Notes: generated by a model not told the origin, from the sequence alone. A DNA stretch of 64,000 bases from Nitrospira japonica (GCF_900169565.1 NZ_LT828648.1:808876-872875); one strand, 5' to 3'; counted from the stretch's first letter, positions 40,794 to 50,900 are shown. A program made the numbers and translations.

Positions 40794-42044
40794 ATTCAAT
40801 GTCGGAAACCTTGGCAACGTACTCTCGTTTGACCCGGCGAGACGGACGACGACGTCATACAACTGCTGCACCCGCTCAGCCTTCACCGGTTCGAACCCGT
40901 GTCCCAGGATCCCGCGGTTGGCCGCATCGAGCAGAGGTTTCATGGTCGGCCACTCCCGCAGAAAGGATTGCCCCAACTGATCCCCCAGACCGGCCAGCGC
41001 ACGAAACTGTGCCTGCAGCGGCAACCGGTACTTGCCGTCGATGTCGTCCAGGTGGCACACACGACAGTTTTCTTGAAGGGCTTGCGGCAATTGCTCCGGC
41101 CGCACGTCCCAAGTCTTGATTCCGTGCGCCGTAAACAGACGGCGCTGCGCCAGGGCTTCCAGCGCCCTGAGCAGCGATCGCATGGCTCCCTCCGCATCGT
41201 TCGTCACGCGCAGGCGGCGTCCGGCATGGGCGAGCAAATCGACGGCCACGGATTCTTTCACTTCCGAAGGGTCGAGGACGAGCTTCTCGAGGAACCCCGA
41301 ATTGGCTTTGATCGCGGGCAGGCAGCTCTTCACCTCCGCCGGCCCTCCGAACAGGGTCGCCATCTCCAGCGCCTTGATCGACGTCTTCAACTTTTCCCAC
41401 GCGTGACGATGTTGAAGGCGCTCCCACAGGTCGTAACCGTCAGCCAAGTCGGCGAGCGCGCGATACAGCGGTTTCAGTCCTCCGCTCACGCGATGCTCGA
41501 TCTGGCGAAAGACTGCGGCAGCCGCCGCCAAGGCGCCGCGATTGAACAGGCTGCAGCCTTCCCGTCGCATGCCTCTGGCGGCCTCGTCCCAAGGATTGGC
41601 CTGAACCCATTGCTTCTCCATCCCATCCAGCGTGACGGTCTCTCCCTCCCGCCCCTCTTGCGCGCCGATGATGGACACCACGCGGGACGCATGAGGCAAA
41701 GCCGCCAGCGTCAACCCCGCCGCCATCGCCGCCGTGGCGCCCGACAAGTCCAGCACGAGCGACCCCGATTCGATTCCCCAGGTTTCGAGCAGCGCCGGGA
41801 GGGAACGGGCGATCGTCACGTAGCAGGACGGGAAACTCTCGACATCGGGTACGACGATCCAGTCCCAGCGCCGGGGGACCTGAGACAATTTTGGCTGCAG
41901 ATCGTGTTCGACCAGCGGCTTCGCAGATTCGGGAAGGACAAAGCAGGCGGCGTCCGGTCGCAAACGGTTGAGTGAATAGACCGCGCCCGCGACCTCCTCC
42001 GTCAGCGCCACGACCAATGCTTGAACCGGCTGCTCCTGTGCCAT
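40788..42044 (-). CDS. Stand-alone CARF-HEPN protein (TIGR02710/Csm6-Csx1-like)
   Basis: 418 residues from the ATG at 42044 (ATGs at 42071 and 42119 are also in frame). The N-terminal CARF-type Rossmann domain opens VQALVVALTEEVAGAVYSLN and contains LVLDLSGATAAMAAGLTLAA (Asp99). The long helical part (ALAAAAAVFRQIEHRVSGGL, ADLADGYDLWERLQHRHAWE) leads to the C-terminal HEPN ribonuclease motif Rx4H in ANRGILGHGFEP (Arg377, His382). In type III CRISPR systems such proteins are activated by cyclic oligoadenylate to cut RNA. No cas gene or CRISPR array is in this window. Confidence 0.85.
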   Translation of the reverse strand: MAQEQPVQALVVALTEEVAGAVYSLNRLRPDAACFVLPESAKPLVEHDLQPKLSQVPRRWDWIVVPDVESFPSCYVTIARSLPALLETWGIESGSLVLDLSGATAAMAAGLTLAALPHASRVVSIIGAQEGREGETVTLDGMEKQWVQANPWDEAARGMRREGCSLFNRGALAAAAAVFRQIEHRVSGGLKPLYRALADLADGYDLWERLQHRHAWEKLKTSIKALEMATLFGGPAEVKSCLPAIKANSGFLEKLVLDPSEVKESVAVDLLAHAGRRLRVTNDAEGAMRSLLRALEALAQRRLFTAHGIKTWDVRPEQLPQALQENCRVCHLDDIDGKYRLPLQAQFRALAGLGDQLGQSFLREWPTMKPLLDAANRGILGHGFEPVKAERVQQLYDVVVRLAGSNESTLPRFPTLNL

Positions 42045-42197
42045 CGCGCGCGGACTATAGCATCGGGCCATGCAGTGATCAATTGACGCAAGTCGCGTGG
42101 TGCTTCCGCTTGACGACATCTCGAAACACGCTTAGACTTCGCGGCGACGCGCAGAATCGCTCCTCTCCGCACCGCGTCCCTCTCGGAAGGCTTCCCG

Positions 42198-42632
42198 ATG
42201 GTCTGGTGGTATTGGATGGTGTTGGGCTTGGCGCTGCTCGGAGCCGAAATGGCGACGCCGGGCGGGTTTTATATTCTTTTTTTCGGTCTTGCCGCGTTGA
42301 TCGTCGGTACCCTGGCCGGAACCGAGGTCGTCCAGACCGACTGGCTCCAATGGCTGCTGTTTTCCGTCGTGGCGGTCGGTTCCCTTTTGATCTTCCGGGG
42401 TCCGCTCCTGGCGAAATTGAGCCCACACGGGCACGCTCAGCCGGACATCGATTCGATCGTCGGAGAAACCGCCATTCCGCTCGAGCCATTGGCGGCTGGC
42501 GAAATCGGAAAGGCGGAACTGCGCGGAACGACGTGGACCGCCAAGAATGTCGGCGCCGAGCCCCTCAAGAAGGGTCAACGGGGCAAGGTGGCCCGTATCG
42601 AAGGATTGACGCTCTGGATCACCAACGAATAG
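42198..42632 (+). CDS. NfeD-family membrane protein
   Basis: 144 residues. Two membrane helices at the start (YWMVLGLALLGAEMATPGGF and LFFGLAALIVGTLAGTEV), a third around WLLFSVVAVGSLLIF, then a C-terminal OB-fold (SIVGETAIPLEPLAAGEIGK, LKKGQRGKVARIEGL). NfeD proteins pair with band-7/stomatin proteins and act in membrane quality control. The partner gene follows 38 bp downstream. Confidence 0.9.
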   Translation: MVWWYWMVLGLALLGAEMATPGGFYILFFGLAALIVGTLAGTEVVQTDWLQWLLFSVVAVGSLLIFRGPLLAKLSPHGHAQPDIDSIVGETAIPLEPLAAGEIGKAELRGTTWTAKNVGAEPLKKGQRGKVARIEGLTLWITNE

Positions 42633-42670
42633 CCGTTCCGTTCATTGTCCGAGGATGATGAGGAGGTCGC

Positions 42671-43612
42671 ATGGCATCGGGAACTCTGGTCGTGCTCATA
42701 CTGGCGCTGCTCGTCCTCTATGTGATCGCCAAGACGGCGGTGGTCGTGCCCCAACAAAGCGCCTACGTGGTAGAGCGGCTGGGTAAATATTCCGCCACGC
42801 TCAACGCCGGATTCCACATCCTGCTCCCGTTCATCGACACCATTCGATACCGGCATTCGCTCAAGGAGGTCGCCATCGACATTCCCGAGCAAGTCTGTAT
42901 CACCAGGGACAACGTGCAAGTCTCCGTGGACGGCGTGCTCTATCTCAAAGTCTTGAACCCGGAACGGGCGTCCTACGGCATCAGTGATTATCACTTTGCG
43001 CTCTCGCAGCTGGCCCAGACGACGCTCCGCAGCGAAATCGGAAAGATCGAGCTCGACCGCACGTTTGAAGAACGGACGAACATCAACATCCAAGTCGTCA
43101 ACGAACTGGACAAGGCGTCGGAGCCCTGGGGCGTGAAGGTGCTGCGCTACGAGATCAAGAACATCACCCCTCCCAAGGACGTGCTCAACGCGATGGAAAA
43201 GCAGATGCGCGCCGAGCGGGAAAAACGCGCGCTCATTCTGACTTCCGAGGGAGAGCGCGACGCCGCCATCAACCAGGCCGAGGGGGAAAAGCAGCAAGTC
43301 ATCAAGGCTTCGGAAGCCAGAAAGCAGCAGCAGATCAACGAAGCGGAAGGCGCAGCGTCCGCCATTTTGGCCATCGCGCAGGCGACCGCGGAGGGACTGC
43401 ACAAGGTCGCCGACACCATTCGGGTTCCCGGAGGACAGGAAGCCGTGCAACTGCGGGTGGCCGAACAATACATCGCCAAGTTCGGCGAATTGGCGAAAGC
43501 CGGCACGACGCTCGTGCTCCCGGCCAGCGTGTCCGACGTCGGCTCCATGATCGCCCTGGCGATGAGCGCCGTCCGTCAGACAGGCCAGACATCCCCCTCC
43601 AAATCAAGCTGA
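42671..43612 (+). CDS. SPFH/band-7 stomatin-like protein
   Basis: 313 residues. One N-terminal membrane anchor (LVVLILALLVLYVIAKTAVV), then the band-7 domain (VVPQQSAYVVERLGKYSATL, GFHILLPFIDTIRYRHSLKE, TLRSEIGKIELDRTFEERTN). A charged coiled coil follows (KQMRAEREKRALILTSEGER, INQAEGEKQQVIKASEARKQ) and a Ala-rich tail. It assembles into a membrane-bound ring with NfeD and may scaffold or protect membrane proteins (QmcA-like). It is co-directional with the NfeD gene. Confidence 0.92.
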   Translation: MASGTLVVLILALLVLYVIAKTAVVVPQQSAYVVERLGKYSATLNAGFHILLPFIDTIRYRHSLKEVAIDIPEQVCITRDNVQVSVDGVLYLKVLNPERASYGISDYHFALSQLAQTTLRSEIGKIELDRTFEERTNINIQVVNELDKASEPWGVKVLRYEIKNITPPKDVLNAMEKQMRAEREKRALILTSEGERDAAINQAEGEKQQVIKASEARKQQQINEAEGAASAILAIAQATAEGLHKVADTIRVPGGQEAVQLRVAEQYIAKFGELAKAGTTLVLPASVSDVGSMIALAMSAVRQTGQTSPSKSS

Positions 43613-43725
43613 CGTGTTCGAGGCCGGTGACTTCACCGGGCCATGAAATATTCACCGGGATAGTCGACGTGTTGACCGTTCGCGTCCGCCCACCCTCGGC
43701 ACCGGCGGCCCATGCCTTTTTCCGG

Positions 43726-43872
43726 CCAAGGCCGCAGCACGCGAAGAGGCCGGGCGTATTCTGTCGGTACGTTGAGCTTCTGAGCGAGGCGAGAACGCCG
43801 CTTGATGATCGGCGCGTCCCGGCGCGCAGGGCGGGTGGGTGCCACAGTGACATGTTCAACATCTTGCTCGTT
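43726..43872 (+). repeat. Degenerate second copy of the 222-bp-type intergenic element
   Basis: Shares several blocks with 38773-38994: CAAGGCCGCAG versus AGCAAGACCGCAG on the left, GAGCGAGGCGAGAACGCCGC versus AAACGAGAACGAAGCTGGC in the middle, and TGTTCAACATCTTGCTC versus CTTTCAACATTCTGCTC on the right. It lies in the 297-bp gap between the band-7 gene and gmhA. The remainder of the gap (43613-43725) shows no convincing gene. Confidence 0.5.
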
Positions 43873-43909
43873 TGACAGGATGGTCGCCCGGCCCCTAGAA
43901 TCGCGCGCG

Positions 43910-44488
43910 ATGAAAGACGTGGTGCTCAACGCGTTCGCGGAAAGCACGGCCGTCAAACAGCAATTCGTACGCGAACAGGCCGACCGGATCGTGCGCGTTG
44001 CGGAATTGACGGCGGCGGCCCTCGCGAAGGGCCACAAGGTCCTGCTCTTCGGCAACGGAGGCAGCGCGACCGATGCGGCGCACATCGCGGCCGAATTCGT
44101 GGGCCGCTATAGGCGAGACCGTGCACCGCTGCCGGCCATCGCGCTGGCGACCGACATCGCGGCCATTACCTGTATCGCCAACGACTACGGATACGACGAG
44201 CTCTTCGCGCGTCAGGTTCGTGCCCACGGCCGAGCGGGCGACATCGCGATCGCCATCAGCACCAGCGGCAATTCTCCCAACGTCCTGAAGGGAGCGGAAG
44301 CCGCCAAGGCGTGCGGGCTCATCACCGTCGCCTGGACCGGTGGCAGCGGCGGCAAGCTGGCCGGCCTCGTGGAATTTCCCTTCATCGTTCCGTCGACCGT
44401 GACGGCCCGCATCCAGGAATGCCATATCACGATGGGCCATGTGATATGTGAATTGATCGAGGACCATCTCCTTGGCAAAGCCTCCTGA
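43910..44488 (+). CDS. gmhA: D-sedoheptulose 7-phosphate isomerase
   Basis: 192 residues from the ATG at 43910 (the frame is open upstream to 43802). SIS domain: KVLLFGNGGSATDAAHIAAE (phosphosugar-binding Ser/Gly loop), RYRRDRAPLPAIALATDIA, GDIAIAISTSGNSPNVL, and the C-terminal helix AR(I)QECHITMGHVICELIE. It makes D-glycero-D-manno-heptose 7-phosphate, the first step to ADP-heptose for LPS core. It overlaps the next gene by 17 bp; rfaE2 lies further on. Confidence 0.93.
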   Translation: MKDVVLNAFAESTAVKQQFVREQADRIVRVAELTAAALAKGHKVLLFGNGGSATDAAHIAAEFVGRYRRDRAPLPAIALATDIAAITCIANDYGYDELFARQVRAHGRAGDIAIAISTSGNSPNVLKGAEAAKACGLITVAWTGGSGGKLAGLVEFPFIVPSTVTARIQECHITMGHVICELIEDHLLGKAS

Positions 44489-45464
44489 CCGGAAGGTTCC
44501 GCTTCGAACGGCTCGGGCGCTGATCCCGCCGATCAATGTTTCGGACCTGAAGACGTATCCCCTCAAGAAGCGCCACAGCAAGGTACGGGTATCCGATTTC
44601 GCCGAGCCGTGGCGCCGCGGAGGCAGCTTCGCCCGGTTCTACCGGTCTCTGCCGGATATTCTGGGCGCGAAGACGCTCCGGGCCGTCGCCGCCTCGATCG
44701 CCGCGGCCCATCGCAAGCGCAGGCCCGTGATCGTCGGCATCGGCGCCCACGTCGTCAAGGTGGGATTGACCCCCATCTTCGTGGACCTCATGAACCGCGG
44801 CATCGTGTCGGCCATCGCCATGAACGGCGCCGGCATCATTCATGACTTTGAGCTGGCCCTCATGGGTCACACGTCGGAAGAAGTCGATGCCGAGATCGAC
44901 CAGGGACGCTTCGGCATGGCCGAAGAAACCGGGCGCATGATCAATGACGCGATCATCCGGGGCGCGAACGAGGAGCGCGGGCTCGGCGAAGCCGTGGGAC
45001 GCTATATCAATGATTCTCCCGGCCTCTTTCGCAACCACCGGACGAGCATCCTGGCGGCCGGCGTGAGGCTCGGCATCCCGGTCACGGTGCACGTGGCCAT
45101 CGGTACCGACATCATTCACATGCATCCGTCCGCCGACGGCGCGGCGATCGGCGCCACGTCCCTATTCGATTTCCGACGTCTGACGGCCGTGGTTTCGAGA
45201 ATGGAAGGCGGCGTGTATCTCAATATGGGCTCGGCCGTGGTCCTGCCGGAAGTGTTCCTCAAGACCGTGTCTCTGGCCCGGAATCTCGGCCACCCTTTGA
45301 CGCAGATCACCACCGTCAATATGGACTTCCTGTCCCACTATCGCCCGTTGACCAACGTCGTGCGCCGGCCGACGCAGAAGGGCGGCCGGGGTTATGCGCT
45401 GATCGGTCATCATGAAATCATGGTGCCGCTGCTCGCGGCGGCCATTTACGAAGAACTGGGGTAA
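44472..45464 (+). CDS. Conserved hypothetical protein in heptose cluster
   Basis: 330 residues, starting with TTG at 44472 inside the 3' end of gmhA, after a GAGGA site. A Rossmann-like core appears: RRPVIVGIGAHVVKVGLTPI, GIVSAIAMNGAGIIHDFELA, RTSILAAGVRLGIPVTVHVA, IGTDIIHMHPSADGAAIG and EGGVYLNMGSAVVLPEVF. The His-Met-His-Pro and NMGSAV blocks look like an active site. I do not recognise the family; a phosphosugar or deoxyhypusine-synthase-like NAD enzyme are guesses. The tight coupling to gmhA points to heptose or nucleotide-sugar metabolism. Confidence 0.7.
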   Translation: MAKPPDRKVPLRTARALIPPINVSDLKTYPLKKRHSKVRVSDFAEPWRRGGSFARFYRSLPDILGAKTLRAVAASIAAAHRKRRPVIVGIGAHVVKVGLTPIFVDLMNRGIVSAIAMNGAGIIHDFELALMGHTSEEVDAEIDQGRFGMAEETGRMINDAIIRGANEERGLGEAVGRYINDSPGLFRNHRTSILAAGVRLGIPVTVHVAIGTDIIHMHPSADGAAIGATSLFDFRRLTAVVSRMEGGVYLNMGSAVVLPEVFLKTVSLARNLGHPLTQITTVNMDFLSHYRPLTNVVRRPTQKGGRGYALIGHHEIMVPLLAAAIYEELG

Positions 45465-45470
45465 TTCGCC

Positions 45471-46100
45471 ATGGCGTCTTCACCGACACCGCCTCTGACG
45501 ACGGACGAACTGACCGCGATCTGGTTCGACCTCAACGTACGATATTTCGACGGAGCCCTGCCTCCCATCGACCTGGTCTGGAGCAGGCGGCTCACCTCTT
45601 CGATCGGCATGTTCGTCAGTCGAGGGGGCCCCCGATCGTCTTGGAGCGAGACCGCGTCCGCCAAGCCGCCGCGAAGGGAAATCCGGCTGTCCCTGCCGCT
45701 CCTGACGCCGCTGCTGGCCGGGTCGCCGCACGGTTTCACTGAATTGCTGAGCACGGTGGCCCATGAAATGATCCATCAGTGGCAATACGACATTCTCAAG
45801 CGGCGCCCCAGTCACGGACCGGACTTTCTGCGGAAGATGAGCGAGGTGAACCGCGACGGATCCCTCGCCGTCAGTCTGTACCATTCACTGCAACAGGAGG
45901 TCCTCGCTCTGGCGCGCTTCGCGTGGCGGTGCCGTCAATGCGGACGCATCTACCGCCGCCAACGGCGGACGATTCAACCGCGCCGGCATCATTGCGGCAG
46001 TTGCCGCGGCGCACTGCAGGAACTGGGCGCCGTGCGCCGCATCGAGTCTCCGGTTCCCCGCCCGTCCCCGGATCGCGCCCAACTCTCCTTGCCCTTCTAG
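45471..46100 (+). CDS. SprT-like zinc metallopeptidase
   Basis: 209 residues. SprT-like domain: ELTAIWFDLNVRYFDGALP, then the HExxH site in LLSTVAHEMIHQWQYDI with the third ligand in HGPDFLRKM. A C-terminal zinc ribbon (CRQCGRIYRRQRR ... HHCGSCRG) follows. Related to Spartan/SprT proteases that act at DNA-protein crosslinks. Starts 6 bp after the preceding gene. Confidence 0.85.
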   Translation: MASSPTPPLTTDELTAIWFDLNVRYFDGALPPIDLVWSRRLTSSIGMFVSRGGPRSSWSETASAKPPRREIRLSLPLLTPLLAGSPHGFTELLSTVAHEMIHQWQYDILKRRPSHGPDFLRKMSEVNRDGSLAVSLYHSLQQEVLALARFAWRCRQCGRIYRRQRRTIQPRRHHCGSCRGALQELGAVRRIESPVPRPSPDRAQLSLPF

Positions 46101-46117
46101 CGGGAGCGGAATGTCAC

Positions 46118-47275
46118 ATGGGATGGCCGCGTCAGATTTTCTTCGGTGACGTGGATGCCATGTTCGCCTCCGCCGCGATCGTCAAAGCCCCCGAGCTGGC
46201 CGGCAAACCCGTGGCCGTCGGCGGACAGGCGCCCCGGGGCATCATCGCCGCCGCGAGTTATGCCGCGCGGGCATTCGGCGTCCGCTCCGCCATGCCGACG
46301 GCCACGGCGATCCGCCTCTGTCCCGAGCTCGTGCTACTGCAGCCCGATCGGCCGCTCTACCGCCAGATGCACGAGCGGATGCAAGGCGTGACCGCCCGCC
46401 TCTTTCCCACCGTGGAGTGGAGCAGCATCGACGAGTTTTACGTCGACACGACCGACCTTCACCGTGTGTATCCCGACCCCGCGTCATTGGGCCGCACAAT
46501 CAAGCAGGCCATATTCGACGAAACCGGTCTCTGCTGCACGGTCGGAGCGTCCACGGGCAAGGTGACGGCCAAGATCGCGGCGGACGCGGCCAAGCCCGAC
46601 GGTCTGCTGATCATCCCCCCGGGATCGGAAGCGGCGTTCCTGGCCGATCGGCCGCTTCGGGCACTGCCGGGCATCGGCCCCAAGACCGGCGAGCGGCTGC
46701 ACACCATCGGCCTGCGGACGATCGCCGACCTGCTCGATCCGCGCTGGGAGACGTCGCTGCGCCCGCTCTTCGGCCAGCGGCTCCATTGGGTGCGGGAACT
46801 CGCGCAAGGCATCGATCACGACCCGGTGGTGCCGGACCGCGAATCCAAAAGCATGAGCCATGAAACCACATTCGAGCGCGACACCGGGGACCCGGCCTCT
46901 CTCGAACGGGTGTTGCGGGGTTTCCTGACCGCGCTTGCTCGAGAACTGCGGCAAGAGTCCCTGGCGGCGGGTTCGGTGACCGTCAAGCTCAAGGACGCGC
47001 GATTCGCCGTGACGACGAAGCAGCGCCGATTTTCCCGGCCGCTCAATTACGACCCCGACATGTGGCCCACCGTGAGAATGACGCTGCAGGACCTCATGAA
47101 GCCCGGAGCCCTGTATCGACTGGCCGGATTGGCCGTGACCTCGCTGACTCCCGCCCCCTCCGGACTCTTCGACGGGCGACGCAGCAAAGCCATTGAGGCG
47201 ATGGACGCCATTATCGCCCGGCACGGGTCGGGCGTGATGGGACTCGGCGGCGTCTCCCGGACGGACGACGAATAA
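46118..47275 (+). CDS. dinB: Y-family DNA polymerase IV
   Basis: 385 residues from the ATG at 46118. Catalytic acids FFGDVDAMFAS and SSIDEFYVDTTDL, the finger and little-finger regions, the ALPGIGPKTGERLHTIG helix-hairpin-helix, and PSGLFDGRRSK near the C-terminus, which could be a beta-clamp contact. It copies damaged DNA with low fidelity. The upstream extension of the frame overlaps the SprT-like gene and was not used. Placed between SprT-like and heptose genes. Confidence 0.93.
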   Translation: MGWPRQIFFGDVDAMFASAAIVKAPELAGKPVAVGGQAPRGIIAAASYAARAFGVRSAMPTATAIRLCPELVLLQPDRPLYRQMHERMQGVTARLFPTVEWSSIDEFYVDTTDLHRVYPDPASLGRTIKQAIFDETGLCCTVGASTGKVTAKIAADAAKPDGLLIIPPGSEAAFLADRPLRALPGIGPKTGERLHTIGLRTIADLLDPRWETSLRPLFGQRLHWVRELAQGIDHDPVVPDRESKSMSHETTFERDTGDPASLERVLRGFLTALARELRQESLAAGSVTVKLKDARFAVTTKQRRFSRPLNYDPDMWPTVRMTLQDLMKPGALYRLAGLAVTSLTPAPSGLFDGRRSKAIEAMDAIIARHGSGVMGLGGVSRTDDE

Positions 47276-47307
47276 CCACCCGGTTCCATCCGGGAGGCGG
47301 AGTCGGT

Positions 47308-47796
47308 ATGATGAGCGGCATGTCTACAAAAGTGTTGACCATGGGCGAACTCGTTCCCGTCCTGCAGCGCGCCCGCGCCTCGAACAAACGGGTCGTGTTC
47401 ACGAACGGCTGCTTCGACCTCATGCACGTCGGTCATACCCGCTATCTCGCGGAGGCCAAACAACTCGGAGACCTGCTGGTCGTCGGCGTCAACAGCGACG
47501 ACTCGGTGCGCGCGTTGAACAAGGCGCCCGGTCGTCCCGTGGTCCAGGACGCGCACCGGGCCGAAGTCCTGGCCGCGCTCGAATCGGTCGACTATGTGGT
47601 CGTGTTCAGCGAACCGGATCCGCTGAATCTGATCACGGCGGTCCAGCCGGACGTCCTGGTCAAAGGCGGAGACTGGCCGCTCGACCGCATCGTCGGCCGC
47701 GACGTCGTGGAGCGGCGCGGAGGAGTGGTGAAAACCATCCCGCTCGTCCCCGGCGCCTCGACGACATCGATCATTCAACGGATTCGTTCCATCTAA
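47308..47796 (+). CDS. rfaE2: D-glycero-beta-D-manno-heptose 1-phosphate adenylyltransferase
   Basis: 162 residues, the nucleotidyltransferase half of HldE as a separate gene. RVVFTNGCFDLMHVGHTRYL (HxGH), then VVGVNSDDSVRALN, KGGDWPLDRIVGRDVV and ISMIIQRI-like ending (TTSIIQRIRSI). It makes ADP-heptose from heptose 1-phosphate for LPS. ATGs at 47308, 47311 and 47320 are all possible starts. The kinase half (rfaE1/hldA) is not in this window. Confidence 0.93.
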   Translation: MMSGMSTKVLTMGELVPVLQRARASNKRVVFTNGCFDLMHVGHTRYLAEAKQLGDLLVVGVNSDDSVRALNKAPGRPVVQDAHRAEVLAALESVDYVVVFSEPDPLNLITAVQPDVLVKGGDWPLDRIVGRDVVERRGGVVKTIPLVPGASTTSIIQRIRSI

Positions 47797-47968
47797 CCGC
47801 TTCGACGCGACACTGCCAACCTCATGATCTACGAACGCCAACACGTCTCATCCTCGCGACAGGGCCACCCCTCCCGAATCGGTTGTCGATCCGATCAGGC
47901 CGGCCGCAGTCGCAGCACCGTCGCCCCGTCGTTTCACACGCCGTCCTGACGATCGAGGAATCACCACC

Positions 47969-50900
47969 TTGTCGAATTCGTCCCTTTCTTCAGCCGCCCA
48001 ATGGATCACCCCGATCGCGACGGCTCTGGCCGCTCCCCGTGGTCGCGCCTGCCTGACCGGTCTGCACGGCTCCTCAGCCGGTTTCGCCCTGACGGAACTG
48101 TGGCAACCCGGATCCGGCTCTCCGTCCGGCAAGCCGTGGCTCATCGTCACCGGCACCGACGAGGCCGCGGAACGCCTCTACGACGATCTCCTATTTTTTC
48201 ACCGGCTGACCGGCCGGACGACCGACTCCCTGACGCTCTTCCCCCGATGGGAAACGTTGCCTTACGAAGCGACTGCGCCCCACGTCGGATTGGTCGCCCG
48301 CCGCATGAACGCGCTGCACGGAATCCACGGTGCCCCGGCCGCGCGGGTCGTGACGTCGGTCGCCGCCCTGACTCAGCGCCTGATGCCGGTGGAGACGTTC
48401 GTGCGCTCGCTGCTCCGGCTCGATGTCGGCGGTTCCATCGAGCGAGACGCCTTGACCGGCGGATTGTTGCGGTTGGGCTACCGCCGGGTGTCGGTGGTGG
48501 AAATCCCGGGCGAGTTCAGCATCCGAGGGGGCATCATCGACATCTTTTCGACCGCGTATGGCGATCCGTTGCGGGCGGAGTTTCTCGGCGAAACCATCGA
48601 CTCCCTGCGCCTCTTCGATCCGTCCACCCAGAAATCGACCCGGAACCTGGATCGCGCCGTCGTCTTGCCGGCGCGTGAATATGTACGGCTGGATGCGGCC
48701 ACCGAGGCGCTGGCCCCGATTCAGGCCGACGCGGAGTGGCGGGCGCCGGACCTCTATCCTCATATGGATACGCTGTTCGACTACTTTTCGGCGCCGCCGA
48801 TGCTGGTCTTGGATCAGCCCGCCGTCCTCGCTCGCTCCGCCGCCGATCTCTGGGAGCGGATCGATGATGGGTATCTACGCAACAGCGAACGGGACGGTTC
48901 ATCCCCCTATCCTTCGCCGGAACGATTGTTTCTGACCTGGCAGGACGTGGTCTCCGTCACGGAGGACCGGACTCAACTCGCGTTGGAGCCGCTGGCGGCG
49001 GCCGATCCGTCGTGGGATCCGGTCCAGACCTTCCCGGCGCAGCTCCCCGCCAGCGCCGGCCTCGGAGTACGGGGGACCTCGTTCACCCAAACACTTACGA
49101 TCCTCGATCGTCTGCGCGAAGCAGGCCGGGTGGCGCTCGTTGCGAGGAGCCGCGGCCAGGTCGAACGCCTCCTGGCCTTGCTCCGCGAGCACGATGTCCC
49201 CGCGGTCGAATGGACCGCCGCGCATTGGAAGGGCTCGGGCCAGACCAAAGCCCCGTTTTACGTCCTGCAAGGGGAACTCTCGGCGGGATTTCTCTCCACG
49301 GACCTGCGCCTGACCGTCCTGACGGAGGAAGAGCTCTTCGCCAAAGGGACGCGTCATAAGCCCCAGGCCAAGAGCAAAGCCGCGACCTTCCTGTCGTCCC
49401 TCGAAGACCTCAACGTGGGCGATTACGTCGTGCACGTCCAGCACGGCATCGCGAAATACCAGGGACTCAAGCGCCTGACGGTCACGGAGTTCGACAGCGA
49501 TTACCTGATCCTGGAGTTTTTCGGCGGGGACAAGCTCTACGTGCCGCTCGACCGGCTCAATCAGGTGCAGCGGTACAGCGGCGCCGACGGACACGTGCCC
49601 CGATTGGACCGCTTGGGCGGCACCGCCTGGGCCAAGACCACGGCGCGCGTCAAGAAGGACATCGAGGAGATGGCTCAAGACCTGGTCGACCTGTATGCCA
49701 ATCGGGAACTGGCCACGCGCCACGCTTACGGGTCCGACAGCACGCTGTACCATGAATTCGAGGCGGCGTTCGAATTCGAGGAGACGGCCGATCAGCTCAA
49801 GGCCATCGACGACATCACCCGTGACATGGAGTCGAGCAGGCCGATGGACCGGCTCGTCTGCGGAGACGTGGGCTACGGCAAGACCGAAGTGGCGATGCGG
49901 GCGGCCTTCAAAGCCGTGGAGGACAATCGTCAGGTGGCCGTGCTCGTGCCGACCACGCTCCTGGCGCATCAGCACTATGACAATTTTACCGAGCGGTTCG
50001 CCCCCTTTCCCACCAAGGTGGCGTTGCTGTCGCGATTCCAGTCGCCCAAAGAGACCAAGGCCATCTTGAAGGACGTGGCGGCGGGTATCGTCGACGTCGT
50101 CATCGGTACTCATCGTCTTCTGCAGAAGGACGTGACGTTCCGGAACCTCGGCCTGGTCATCATCGACGAGGAGCAATGGTTCGGCGTCAAACACAAGGAG
50201 CGGCTCAAGACGCTGCGCACGCAGGTGGACGTCCTGACGCTCACTGCCACGCCGATTCCACGGACCCTGCAAATGGCCATGGCCAGCGTGCGCGACCTGT
50301 CGATCATCGATACGCCTCCGGCCGGCCGGCTGTCGATCCGCACGCACGTCGTCCGCGGCAGCGACAAGCTGATCCGCGAAGCCGTTCTCCGCGAACTGGG
50401 ACGCGGCGGGCAGGTCTATTTCGTCCACAACCGTGTCGAAACGATGGAACGGACCGGAGCCTGGCTGCAACAGATCGTTCCGGAAGCCCGCATCGTCATG
50501 GCCCACGGGCAAATGGACGCGAAGCCGTTGGAAGCCGTCATGCTGAAATTCTTCCATCGGGAGGCGGATGTACTGATCGCCTCCGCGATCATTCAATCCG
50601 GGTTGGACGTGCCGAATGCCAATACGATCATCGTCAATCGGGCGGACACGTTCGGTCTGGCGCAGCTGTACCAGTTGCGCGGGCGGGTCGGACGAGGCGG
50701 CGATCAAGCGTACGCCTATTTTTTGATTCCCGATGAAGGCACGTTGACCGGAGACGCGCAGAAACGATTGATCGCCATTCAGCAGTTCACGGAGTTGGGA
50801 TCCGGATTTCGCATCGCCGCCGCCGATCTCGAAATCAGAGGGGCTGGAAACCTGCTCGGCAAGCAACAGTCCGGACATATCGCCGCCATTGGCCTTGACC

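Noticed and set aside
43633-43846. Minus-strand frame in the gap before gmhA
   Set aside because: No ribosome site, an uncertain GTG start, and it overlaps the degenerate repeat copy.
45779-46117. N-terminal extension of dinB
   Set aside because: It lies wholly within the SprT-like gene in another frame, and dinB's catalytic domain starts right after the ATG at 46118.
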